Assembly: GCA_030268105.1 (NCBI GenBank)
Contig: BSDZ01000079.1
Span: forward strand, 1,803,501 to 1,867,500
Source: Volvox africanus
Taxonomy: Eukaryota > Chlorophyta > Chlorophyceae > Chlamydomonadales > Volvocaceae
Direction of reading: 5' to 3'
Length of the DNA stretch: 64,000 nt
The translations under genes were made by a program, and so were the position numbers. This document shows, in pieces, positions 24,901 through 36,000 of this stretch (the stretch's first letter is position 1; the number at the start of each line of letters is the position of its first letter). Below the pieces are notes generated by a model, which worked only from the letters and a program-made list of their open reading frames with translations, was not told the origin of the DNA and searched no databases.

Positions 24901-25182
24901 TTTACTGCCGCTGGATCCGCCCAATGATTCATTTTTGCTCCAAAACATTCGAGGACCCGTAAGGCGCGATGTAGGTAGCTCGTCGCCGTCTCGCTGTCCT
25001 TGCGATGCATTTGGCCGGAAGCCAAGAGAACGCAAGGGCCTCGACATGCGCACGCATCGCGCATGCGAAGTGTTCGTCGTAAATGATTCAGCACGTCTAG
25101 TGCGGATCTGACCGGTCATACGATGAAGGCCGTGGGCGAGCATATCGGAACGAAGACCGATACTGACCGACAGGGTCACCAT
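18976..25182 (-). CDS. ADP-glucose pyrophosphorylase-like, divergent large-subunit type, 12 exons
   Basis: Related to glucose-1-phosphate adenylyltransferase, which makes ADP-glucose for plastid starch. Exons (minus): 25182-24638, 24462-24388, 24027-23931, 23400-23286, 22892-22768, 22585-22265, 21521-21448, 21272-21179, 20715-20579, 20268-20141, 19704-19597, 19160-18976. They total 2004 nt (667 residues) and all phases agree. It has a ~145-residue Arg/Ser-rich N-terminus (likely plastid transit plus disorder), a nucleotidyltransferase fold (LTAVILGGG, RLFPLTQFRTLPAIPFGG, GDHVYCTDL, TFKEKP, QIIPDLI) and a left-handed beta-helix C-terminus (IIMGADHYE, YPPIGIG, RIGKNVKLINKEG, PDGTVL). Departures from the family: a two-residue insertion in the GGGxGTRL loop, GTAGIVR where GTADAVR is usual, and a ~60-residue insert in exon 6. 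Glucose-1-phosphate-site EKP is kept. It is probably a regulatory or non-catalytic subunit. Confidence 0.85.
21570..21800. repeat. TAATA pentanucleotide satellite, about 230 bp
   Basis: About 45 uninterrupted copies of TAATA with two TATTA variants, in the AGPase-like intron between exons 6 and 7, ending about 50 bp before the acceptor at 21521 on the genomic left. Extremely AT-rich against a balanced background. Confidence 0.97.
24090..24125. repeat. CTAC microsatellite in AGPase-like intron 2
   Basis: Six to seven ACCT units followed by ATAC variants, between exons 2 and 3. Confidence 0.85.
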
Positions 25183-26033
25183 GCTTCACACTGCAACTAA
25201 GAAAAAGCGTTTCAAGCAATATGAACTGTAATATTATACTTCATCAATGAGTGCACGGCGGATATATGGCCTATGTCGTGGCAAATAGTTGAAGCTAGGA
25301 CCAGGTGCTAAGATACTTTGCCGCCCAGTTTGATTTCAAGAGCACATGCGAGAAGTGATGATTTTTATCTAGCTATTATTTGCATCGGTTGTGTGGCATC
25401 TAAAATATCACCGAAGCAGACTAACCGTCAGTAGTAAACCGGAAGTAAATCGGCGTACACCAGAGCAGCAACGTAAGTGTACGAAGATGATCGCGTCCTC
25501 CTGCAACCCCTGGAAGCGCAACGAGTTGCGCCAGAATTGGTATCGTCTACTTCTTTAAAAAAAGGTTTCGCTTACATCTCTCTGTAAACACTCCAAACAC
25601 GCGGCTTTATAATCTGAGTGAACTGCCCGCACCCCGCCGCGGACCCCGTTACCTACCCTATGTCTCTCTGTACTCCAGGCGGCTCCTAACATCCTGCACA
25701 TGGAAGACCAGGAAGACAATTTCTTATCTTTTTTATTGTGTTATGAATGTCCTTTTAACGCTAGTTTCATTAGGAAAAGAACCTATTTTCATTTGCATGA
25801 GCTAGACCCGACGCCAGCTTGAGACATTCCTGTCAGATTCTCTGCCCGCCTTCATAAGGACGCAGGTTCGAAGCCCTCAGGTTCCTTACAACGCCTACAG
25901 TATACCATCCGAACCTGGATGACGCCAACGCCTAGTAGACCATCGCTGAACCATCGGGACGTATCTCTATTCCCTACACATGTCCTTTAATTCCATGGAC
26001 AGTCAGCCATACCCCAGTGCAATACCTCGTTTC
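25183..26033. other. spacer between RAD9 and the AGPase-like gene
   Basis: About 850 bp holding the 3' end of RAD9 (a TGTAA on the minus strand at 25886-25890, about 144 nt past its stop) and the presumed promoter of the AGPase-like gene. No gene seen. Confidence 0.5.
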
Positions 26034-29000
26034 CTACCCCGCCTGTTCGTCCATGTCACCGCCACCGCCACCGCCACCACCACCTAGGCCAAGCACGCCG
26101 GCCCCCATAGACCGTGTCTGCTGCTGGTCAGGCGGCGTCGCCGGCACCTCTTCATCGTCATCATCATCGACATCGTAGTATCCGTCCTGGCAAACATTAC
26201 AAGCACCACCGCCATTACCGCCATCATCATCATCATCATCATCGCCAAAGAGCTCCGCGTGACTTACTTTCATCGGCTGCTGCGGGTCACTACCACCACC
26301 ACCAGCGCCACCACCACTACCACCACTACCACCAGCGCCACTACCACTGGCATCACCACCACCACCGCCACTAGCAGCGACCCGTGGATCGGCAACGCTG
26401 TAGCTGCGGCATGACGGGCTCCTCACAGCAGGCGACGTCTGGCCTTGTCCCCCATAGGGCGATGGCCTACGAGGGCAAGCAAGTCCTGTGGAAGCGCGTG
26501 ACGGTAACTAGCGGGCCAGCAGCTTTTCCATGCGCGGCGGCTTATTCCCACGCAAACACCGGTTGTTAGGCTTGGTCCCCCGCATCGGCGTCCGCATGCA
26601 CGTGCACATGCACGCATGGTGTATCCCATGTGCGGTATTTTTTTGTGTGCATAAGCAACAGCTTCAAGTTCGGGATGGCTGCTGCAAGATCAACTGGGGC
26701 CGCGCACATCCCGCTACATCGCACGCACGGACGTACGGCTAAGTACACACATGACGTACCCTATGCCGGGTAAGCCCTCCGGGTCCTGGGAGTCTCCGGG
26801 ATCCGCCGTCGTGGCAGCGCCTGTGAAGGAACCGCCATGCAGGTGCAACCGGGGTTAATGTACGATTATACCAGTGGAGAAGAAGCGAACAAGGAGTGAA
26901 TTCAGAGAGGATGGGGAGAAAGCCATGAATTGCAAAAACGAATAGTGAATGGGTACACCATGAAATATTTAAACAATTGTACAGCGTTAAAATTAAGAGG
27001 CAAGGCTTAGAAAGCAGGAAAGCAGAAAGGCGGCATGTTTTTGTTAATGTCTTTAGCGTCTTGAACATTGCCTGGGCTGCAGTGCTCCACACGGGATTTG
27101 TATCGAGTCCCTATCTGCAAGCCACACCTTCAATTTTGCAGCGGAACTGCACGTATTGTTGTTGTTGTTGCTGCTGCTGCTGGTGGAGCGAGCCGTGTGC
27201 GGTACTCCTCCCGGCTCCACCGACCCGTGGGTCACTCGGCCCCTGCAGCATCACCCGCCGCGGATCGTGGTCGGGACGATGGGACGGATGCGGGTGCAGG
27301 AGGGATGTGTCTGGAGTGAAGCCTTTTTCCCCTATGCTGCCGACGTTGCCTGTGGTGAAGGCTGCGCGATTGCCCGAATCATATCGAGGCGGCCGACCGG
27401 TACGGCGGGCGGGGATGTCGTCCTCCTGACCTGCCAGCGCACAGGCGCGTTGGGAGACAACGGGCCTTATAAAGCACAGCGGTAACACGCACAGGACTAT
27501 GTAGCTGTAAGACTGCATTGGATGTGTTTGCCTTCCAATGTAAAGTGTGGGATCCTGACATGTGGGGACGGTGTTCCCGAAACTACGTCTGCTACTGATG
27601 TTGTACCGCCGTCAAAAACAAATTGCTGATGTGGCATCATGTGAAGAGGCGAAAAGGAAACCTACCTACCTGCCTACCTGCCTACCTACCTATCTATGTA
27701 TCTATGTATTTATGCATCTATCTATCTATGTATTTATGCATCTATCTATCTATGTATCTATCTACCTATGTATCTATCTATGTACCTATGTATCTATGTA
27801 TCTATCTATCTATCTGTGTGTGTGTGTTTTCGTCTGTACACTCAAAACCTCCCTTACCGGTACAAACCTGTCTGGTACAAACCTCCCTTAACCGGTGTTT
27901 GTGTGTGTGTGTTTTCGTGTGTGTGTGTGTGTTTTCTATCTGTGTGTGTGTTTTCGTCTGTACACTCAAAACCTCCCTTACCGGTACAAACCTGTCTGGT
28001 ACAAACCTCCCTTAACCGGTTCGTCAGACCCCATGGATCCAAACGTACCATCTATGTAGGCATCCTCGCCAGGCCGTAATCCAGATGCCGGTGGCACGTG
28101 TGGCCCCGGCGGCGGGCCAGTCTCTGGGGCCGCCGCCACGCCGTCAGTGACGAGTAGCCCCTCCGCCGCCGCCGCGGCCGCGTACATGCCACGCATTGTG
28201 GTTGCCGTCTCAGCCCCCGCTCTTCCCGCGGAGCTGTCGTCTTGCCGCGGAGGCAGCCGCCGTCGACCGCGCCCAGTCGAAGCCGCCGCCTCCGCGCCTC
28301 CGCTGCCTCGATTGCTGGTCCCGCCATTGCCGGTGCCACCAGCAACGTTGTATGGAGTGCAGGGCTCTGCCTTTGCCCCCGCCGCCCGAAGCTGAGGATC
28401 TTGTTGAGGAACTAACCCGGCATGCAGCTGTTGACCCTGCTGCTGTTCCCCCTCAAGGGCTTGCTGCTGGTCCAAGTGCTCAGGTCCCAGCTGAGAGTCC
28501 GTGAGGGTGGACAGAACCAGCATAGCTTGGAAGTCCGTCTCGGCACCCTCCTACGGGTGGCATGAATGACCCACGGGTCGTTCGCTCCCGGGTGGTGCAG
28601 ACCTTAACTGAGCCTATTAATCCTGAAGCAGTTGGATGAAACATAATGTTCGAGGCCATACCTGAAAGAAATCTTAAGGAAAGTGCTATTAAGATATCCG
28701 ATGCGCAATTCTCGCGACTCTCGTAACGTTTGCTCGTCCTGAATTGCTCCAGCACTGTCTCCCAACCCACCCGCAACCCACGGAAGTGTGGTTCCAACAC
28801 CAACGGTGCGCCCGCCGCTTCCAGACGCAACGCCACGTCGGCGCCCAGTGCCGTACACAATGTTGTCATGGCACGGAAGTCCTTGACGTTGAATGTCACG
28901 TCGGCCGCCAGCGGTGAGCTGTGCGAGTACGACGTGAACACGGCACGTGTGTCGAGCGTCAGGCTGGTCAGCAGCGCGGCCTCCTGGGAGCCTGCGTAAC

Positions 29001-30287
29001 GAGCATATCAGAACCGTCAACTAGACAAACATAGATACTGCTGTAAAAACGCTGCTATGAAGTACGATTCGCAAATCGCGGGAAGGATCCCATCGGGTAA
29101 CATGCTCAGATGCCCTGATCGACTGTCGCAGCACCCAGCAAGATGATCATTGTCGTACCTTTTAGGGGATCTACAAAGCTACGTATCTCACAGGCCTTAT
29201 GGCCGTTGACTAGAGCGGCGGCAGATTCTGGGTTTGCGATGAGGGTAATTTCATCCAGAGTGTGCTGGAAGGAGGAAAGCAGCCTGCACGCCCAGCGGTG
29301 ACGGAGAACATCCCGGAGACGATGGACTGAAGAATCCTACGGGCACTAGACCCTGGCTTAGGCCGCCCGGCACCTGTGCCAACTGAAGGTTAAGCAATTG
29401 CTGGAGCAATCCTTTATGAAAATCAAGCAATCATTTTCAGTGAACATAATGCGGCATTTGGTTTTCAAGCGTTCCGTCCGGACTATGCGGCTTTGTCAGC
29501 ATGCGACAGTGAAAAGAAGTGGGCCCCAAAAGCCTCAAGGGCAAGGGATGTTGTGCGGGATGTCCGGAACCTCATGTGGAGCAACGTTGTCATCCTTACT
29601 CCCGTCGCATATTCCCCTACTTAAATATGATGAATACCTACTTTTCAAGCTCGGATGCCTCCGCAACGACCACGGTGGGGTATGCATCACGGTCCACGGT
29701 GGCTTGCAGCACTTCTCCGTCCAAACAGTCAAAAGCGTATCGCTTGATGAGTCCTGTTAAATTACGTGTAAAGAAAATCACCTACTATAGCGCAACATGC
29801 AAAGACCAAAAACGCCTTACCCTCGTCGGTATGAACGGTTGCCCGCAGTTGTGCCGCTGCATTGTCCAAGCTAAAGTCAACTTGAGATATCTTTTGCGAT
29901 CGGAATATCGCTAATGCATTCTGAGCGAGTGGGCGGGTTCTGGGTAGAAATCGTGTGTCGAGAGTTTAATTAATCTCAACGAGCGCCCTACCTTGCTCAG
30001 CACAATTGTTTGAACTACTATTGTGTCGTAAACCTCATAGCTGTCGAAGAATCGGTTGAAATATGTGACTGAAAGAAACGCGGACTTAGCTGTATTGATG
30101 CTTCTCAGCACAAGCTGCAAACAAGTTTTTGCATTAATAACATACATAGAAACTATAGATTACTGCTTCGGCACACCTGTTGCGGCACAGCCTCGATTAG
30201 CAGCTCGCCGCCGATTTTGTTCAGCGTCTGGAGAGAAGTCCTGAAGTGTTTCACTTGAGCACGGCCTAAAGAAAACCGAAAACTCAT
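26034..30287 (-). CDS. RAD9: checkpoint clamp protein RAD9, at least 9 exons
   Basis: Predicted subunit of the nuclear 9-1-1 (RAD9-RAD1-HUS1) clamp that loads at damaged DNA and activates checkpoint kinase signalling. Exons (minus): 30287-30177, 30114-29992, 29890-29821, 29753-29642, 29283-29159, 28991-28771, 28550-28049, 27430-~27250, ~26480-26034. Phases agree through the start of exon 8; the last joins are approximate. The PCNA-like half shows VKHFRTSLQTLNKIGGELL, LVLRSINTAKSAFLSVTYF and NRFFDSYEVYD near the N-terminus. It then shows HTLDEITLIANPES and VTFNVKDFRAMTTLC, typical of Rad9. From exon 7 the C-terminal half is a Gln/Gly/Ala/Asp-rich disordered tail with EEVPATPPD, in the position of the Rad9 phosphorylated tail. 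The start was chosen because it puts the canonical N-terminal strand at residue 3. Confidence 0.82.
26040..26400. repeat. trinucleotide-rich last exon of RAD9 (poly-Gly, poly-Asp)
   Basis: GCC/ACC and ATC triplet runs encode Gly tracts and two Asp tracts of five to seven residues on the minus strand. The plus-strand frame (poly-His) is a shadow. Confidence 0.8.
27660..27830. repeat. CTAC / TATC tetranucleotide array in a RAD9 intron
   Basis: CTAC units change into TATC/TATG units and then into a GT run. It lies in the intron between exons 7 and 8. Plus-strand frames here give poly-Tyr/Ile/Cys peptides and are not genes. Confidence 0.95.
27811..28020. repeat. direct repeat of about 85 bp, two copies
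   Basis: Copy 1 is 27811-27896 and copy 2 is 27937-28020. Both run from a GT array through TTTTCGTCTGTACACTC to CTTAACCGGT with almost no differences. They are separated by about 40 bp of GT repeats. Copy 2 ends about 28 bp from the donor of RAD9 exon 7 (28049). Confidence 0.95.
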
Positions 30288-30574
30288 TTCTTGAACCACC
30301 AAACTCTAAAAGCACCGAGCGGAATAGAATCTTGGAACATATAAACCACCTGCGCCTGCCACACTTCTACATTGCCGTACATGCGGCCATTTCAGCCGAG
30401 TGGCCATCTCCCATCTTGGCTTAAAATAGTATCCGGTGCCACATTCCTCATCTATCAAAACCCGTGCGGTTTCCTTCATCGCGCTCCTACGCGCCCAAGC
30501 CCGATTACATCCAGCTGCCCAGCTGCCCAAACGCTCGCTCACGACGAAAGCAAGTCAGTACGCGCTCCTGATGC

Positions 30575-32605
30575 TTACAAGCCAATCAGCTCGTCGTTCT
30601 TCCGCTCAAACTTGAAGGACGGCCCCGAGGGCAGCTTCGGCATGGGTGTAGTAAGGACCTTGTCAATCATACCGTACTCGATCGCCTGCTTAGGGTCCAT
30701 CCATTTGTTGCGAGATAGCTCGCGGACGACCTGCACGTGTGCATACGCGCCGCCGGCCGCAGTCAAGCCGGTCAAATATCAGTTGGGAGGTTATACAAAA
30801 GCGACCACGCAAGCGTGCACAAGTGCAGCCACATCCTTAAGTCCCTCACGGAGTTGCCTGGCTCCACAGTAAGTGATTTGACCCACATGTCAAAATCAAT
30901 GCAACCCCCGACAAAATCCAAATCCGCAACCAGAACAGCAATGATCATGCACCCAATGCGGAGAGCTCCAAAACACGCTTCATGCAAGAGGAGGTACTCG
31001 GTACCATACGTACCCGGTCGTACGGTTGCCCCGTGGAGTTGGATACAAGCAACGACAGGTAATCACGCATGCGAACCAGCTCCCGCGATTCGATGTGCAT
31101 CTCCGACGCCTGCCCACGTGATGCGCCTGAGGGGTGATGCATCATGAGGATGCTGTGCGGCATTGCGAACCGATAACCCTACAGGGCGTTTCGGGGAAAA
31201 GAGGGGATGGGCGGAATCAGCGGCGCCGGCGGATGCTGTGTTTGGGTTTCAGCTTGGGTAAATGTTTGTACGCACACGCACTGCGTCGGAGTCATCTGAA
31301 CCTTGGCAACCATGGTTACTCTTCCTATCAAGCATACCTTTTCGCCGCCGGTGGTCAACAAAAACCCGCCCATGCCCAGGCAGAGCCCATAGCACACGGT
31401 CGCGGTCTTGCTGCGGACATACTGCATTGTGTCGTACAGGGCGAGCGTAGGCACCACCTGCAACATGACCGGATGGTAGAAGGGAAAGCGGTATTCGTGG
31501 ACACGTATAGAAAGGTAGGTAGGGAAAGTGCTTACAGGCTCTAATTCACCGTAAAAAGCAGTTGACACGCAGCTTAGCTGCAAGGAGCCCGAAGTGAGAA
31601 GTATATCAGCAGCGGCCAACGTCTCTGTGGTGTTTCCGGTGAAAGGCCAACTTTGTACGGTTACTTCAAAGCATCATCGACCTCTCCTGCCCTTGTGCCG
31701 GCATTTCCCTAGCATTCCAAGATTAGGCACGCCATTGCTCTGACCCACCTCGCCGCCTGGGCAATTAAGCCAGTAGTAAATTCGCTTGTTGTCCAGCGAA
31801 TCCAGGTATAAGGTCAACGCAATCATGTTGTTTGCCACGTCCTCCGTGATAGCCTCCTTAATGAATACCACTTTCTGGTACGTCTAATGTACGGCAAGAA
31901 AGTTGGATGATACCCACAAAGTATGTCAGGCGTTGGTCAGCAAGCGCATGCGAGGCGATGTTATTCAAAATTCGAATACCATTAGGTTCCCGCCACCAGA
32001 GTTTGCATTTCAGTACGTCAGGTTGAGTCCTAAGCTCGGACTATCCCGGCCCCTCATCAGGTCCACTGACCGGCCTTGATACTTACATAGGCTTCCCACA
32101 AGTCTACCCACTCCATCTGCTTCTGCCCTGGCGGCCGGACCAGCACCTTCGGTACCGACACCGGCATCATCGTGGTAACCCGACGCTTGGGCGCCCCCGA
32201 GCGCCTACACAGAAAGTAAGCCGGCAATCAGCTGTCACACTGCACCGATATCAATCAGCATATCCTTTCTCCAGTGATAGACTCACTTAGCGGAGCTTAT
32301 CTGTTGTTGCGTGACTTGCCAAAAGCCCTTTGGCTTGCTCCGGCCCAGACCAGCAACATTGCCTGCCGTGAAAACAGAAAGATCAGCGATTCATGCACTC
32401 CTTAATAGCAGCTGAGAGCTCGTGCGTACCGGACGGCTTGACGCCTATGTACCCCGTCGTGCTGTTCATGACAGGCTGCGAGGTCGCCCTGTATATCAGA
32501 ATGCATGTAATACATGAACAAATTGTGATTGTGAAACGAATATTTTCCTAAATGCCACAGATCTATCGCGCCGACTCACCGCGAACGGGCGTGAAGGCGC
32601 TGCAT
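30575..32605 (-). CDS. CLPR2: plastid Clp protease ClpR2-like subunit (non-catalytic), 8 exons
   Basis: Predicted non-proteolytic ring subunit of the chloroplast Clp protease core. Exons (minus): 32605-32580, 32488-32430, 32362-32287, 32204-32087, 31883-31749, 31457-31338, 31178-31014, 30730-30575. They total 855 nt (284 residues) and all phases agree. Family blocks: VDLWEAY, VVFIKEAITEDVANNMIA, YLDSLDNKRIYYWLNCPGGE, LALYDTMQYV, VCYGLCLGMGGFLLTTG, MHHPSGASRGQASEM and WMDPKQAIEYGMIDKVL. The catalytic Ser in ...AASMGAFLL is Gly here (CLGMGGFLL), and the Asp of ERDT reads as Glu; the His is kept. The pattern (GASRGQAS, ELVRMRDYL, ELSR) resembles ClpR2 best. The N-terminus (MQRLHARSR) fits a transit peptide. 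The stop codon TAA sits inside TTGTAA. ClpR4 or another ClpR is the alternative. Confidence 0.85.
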
Positions 32606-33051
32606 CAAAGCTCTCCTAAATACTTAATTACAATAATCAAATGAATACGAAATGCAATATGCCTACGGAGCTAACGATCGTTGAATAAAGCCCTTAACAA
32701 CACCGGTTCCTGCCCAAGACGAAGAGGTGCAGCTATATCCAAGTACCACGTAGAACCTTTACAAATACAGATGGATGTATCGAAGATATGGATGAAAGGT
32801 AATGCGTGCTCCGGCTGTGTAAGGTTCTGTACTTTACGTCTGTTCGCCTGTAAATATCATATTGCATGCACGGACTTGTAAGTAACCTCCATCCGCCCAT
32901 CCCGCACCCGTCATATGAAAATTCAACAACGCAAATTGTTTTTCTAATTTATATAATCCCTATGTAACGTCAACTTGTAAATTTAAAGAACCTATGTAAC
33001 TTGTGCCAGCGCGGTCCCACATACCGACGCTTCGAAGTTTTCGCTGTCCGA
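32606..33051. promoter_or_regulatory. divergent promoter region of CLPR2 and the R-R-x-S repeat gene
   Basis: 446 bp between two head-to-head start codons. AT-rich stretches occur near 32925-32960. No defined motif was recognised. Confidence 0.45.
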
Positions 33052-36000
33052 ATGTCGCAGGCCAAGGGCTCTCCAGCCCCAAGCCGGCTTCAGACGGGTA
33101 CCTCAACGACAAGTTCAAGCTCCAGTCGGCCAAACACGAATGCAACCACGCCGCTCTTGCCGCCCATTATAGAGGCCCACCATTACTACATACCACCTGC
33201 AGTTAGCACTTCACTTGTATCGGGTTCTAACGTAGTCGGACCCGTTGAGGAAGCCCGTCCAAGTGGTGTGCGTAAGACATCCACCCAAATTAACAGTCGG
33301 TTAGGCTTTTTCTCGTCACCTGATGAGCCGCGATCTGTGGGATCACACGGCTACTTAAGTCCAAGCTATTCGGAGCTGAAGCCTGCTGCGCCCGGTACTC
33401 GGTCGGTCACTACTAAGCCACATGGGAGCAAAGTTTCAGGCCTGCGGGCATTGCGCAACGGCGCGTCACTCCTCACCGAAAGTGATTTGAAGTTTCTACG
33501 AGAGCGTGAAGCAGATAACCAGCAGGTTTTTGACGTTTGGAGCCAGCGAAAGCACTTGGAGCTGGAAATGGAGCGTGAGGAGCAGGATAGGTAGGAAGAG
33601 GGATGCATCCCAAAGTAGGACGATCGGGAGAGAAGGATCGCCTTTGGGTCGTAGAACTACCTAGCTTACCCCCGGGTAGCCTTGTCCCAGGCCTGGGCCC
33701 ATACTCACGGTAGTGCGTTGCGAAGGCTGACCAGAAAACCCTACTCATCCATCGTACATCAGGGCCAAGTCACATCAGGGGCAAAGTCTTTCGCTTTCCC
33801 CCCGGCCTTTGGCGTAGTGCCGATAGAACGCATGGGTATAACGTACCGTGCACTGGGTGCCTGAACTCTTACGCAACCCTTGAATGCCCAATGCCCTGCT
33901 CTGACACAAGCACCGTATTCACCCTTCAGGCTGAAGGCCGAGTCCCAGGCTCGCTACGAGGCCCGCGAACAGCAAATCCTGGAGCAAACCCAGACAGCGG
34001 TGAAAAAATGGGAGCAGAAGAAGGTGAAGCAGCAACAGGCGGATGCGGAGGACAATTACCTGAAGCAAATTAAGCTCCGTGCTCTCCAGGCGTACCATCA
34101 CCGCATGTGAGGAGAGGGACTGGGGACCGCGTTGCAGGGTCAGACCGATTCAGGTCACCAGCAGGGCTGTCCTGCCGGAACCCTCCTCAGCTCAGCAAAA
34201 GCTCAGCTCATCTAGCACCACCACAGCGGCGAAAAAAAGACCGGAAGAGGGCGTTAAGGGGAGGAACGGAACAGGGTGAAGTCCGTTCATCGGGCCCATT
34301 TATGAAAGAGAGTGGCCTCGCAGATGGTACTTGCCTCGCTCCAGGGGACCCACATTGCAAGCGCTTTTGCGAGTGCCCACATACCGTTGTTACGGCATCG
34401 GATCCAAATTAGGTCTTGAGTGATGTACAGTTTGCGATGCGGCAGCCGGTGCCTGCATATCCTGACAGACATGCATGGGGCAACGGCGCCCAGGCGCGGT
34501 GCGTATTTGGCGTTCCCCGCCTCATCGGGCGGGTTCGGAGCGAGGCTCTGCTGCTGAATAATGCTTTGATAGTGTAGTGGCCCCGATGCTACCGATTCCG
34601 CTGACGCAGTTGCGCCCGCACCGCACCACTGGATTAGGATCCCCATTGCTTTGTGTCCTCTTTGCCCATGCACATCTTACTAGCCAAGGCGCTAGGCTGC
34701 ACACCCCGAGCTATACACCCACGGCCAAGGCCCCAGAATCAACTCAATCACCCACCATTACAACTCAATCCGTATTGCTGCTGCCATCATGCTCTTTTGC
34801 ACTGTCCTCTCCCACCCGTAGAAACCACGCCTACGAGAACAAGTGTAAGAAACGCGAGGAGGGCTTTGCCGTGCGTTCGGGCGTAGCCCACATTCCGCAT
34901 ACGTTTGATGCCTTCCGCGCCGACCGTGCCAACAAGGCGGCGCAGAAGCCACTAGGCAAGGAGAAGTCGGCGGCCAGTTACAGGTACGCGAGATTTTCCG
35001 TCTCCTAGAGTTCGAGAGTTGGAATGGATTGTCAATTAACTTCAAATCATCTAGGAACCTAGGGACGTGCAGCGGGTAGCTGAGTGACTTATAGTGGGCG
35101 CGCTGTGTCCTCTATCCACTGTGCCTTCGCGGCCAGTACTTAGGTACCCCTTCGCGGAATAGGGATGATGTGGCACTCACGGACCGGCAGCTGCACCTGG
35201 ATGACCGAGTTCGTTCAAATACACCGGCTGTTGTTGTTATAGCGGCAGTTAGGGCTCTCAAATTGGTTTCGTTGCGGGCTGTGGTGCGGTTCGGTAAATC
35301 GCCCGACTCGATCGGGGTAGCGGTCCTCAGGTGTGCAAGCAACGGAGTCACAATCCGTAAACCTAGCAGCTTGTATTCCCTTTATTCTTTGGGGAGCGGA
35401 GTGTGGAAGGTTAAATTGTACCGGCTACCCTAGGCATGGCCAACACATCGCGGTGGAACTTGGCCCCATACAGGGGAAACTTAAAGCTTCTTCCAGGTGC
35501 CCTCGGTACAGCACCTGACGTCTAGGGCTCCCTTTGCTCGCGCAGGTCCCTGTTGGAGGATGCAGACCGGGAGGGCGACGAAGAGGCCGCTATGATTGCC
35601 ATGATGGGCGGAACTCACTCTCTGGTGTCTTTCGCCCGCCAAAAGAGCGGCGATACTTCCTCTCCCGACGGTGGTGCCGTCTTCCTGGAGCCCAGCTTCG
35701 CCTCGGCAGTGCGCCATGGCACTGGCACCAGCACGCTGCCACCGCTGGGTCGCCACCTTGTGTCCCCGGCGGTCCTGGCGCAATACCTACCGACATCGCA
35801 GTCACCCAAGGGGCCGGAGGGCGAAGGGCTCGTGGGTGAGCGCAGCGGAGGGCTGGCGCGGCACAGCGCCGGTTTTGATGGTGATGACTTGCTGAATGAT
35901 GAGTCACCGGAGGATGAATCGCGACAGGGTATCCTGCCTCCCAATATTACCAGCGTATACGCGCCACTCGAGGTGATTGGCGCAATTGTCCAGGAAGAGC

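Noticed and set aside
26114..26374. Poly-His plus-strand ORF
   Set aside because: Opposite strand of the Gly/Asp triplet runs in the last RAD9 exon.
27562..28079. Plus-strand Tyr/Ile/Cys-rich ORFs
   Set aside because: Translate the TATC/CTAC microsatellite and GT runs in a RAD9 intron.
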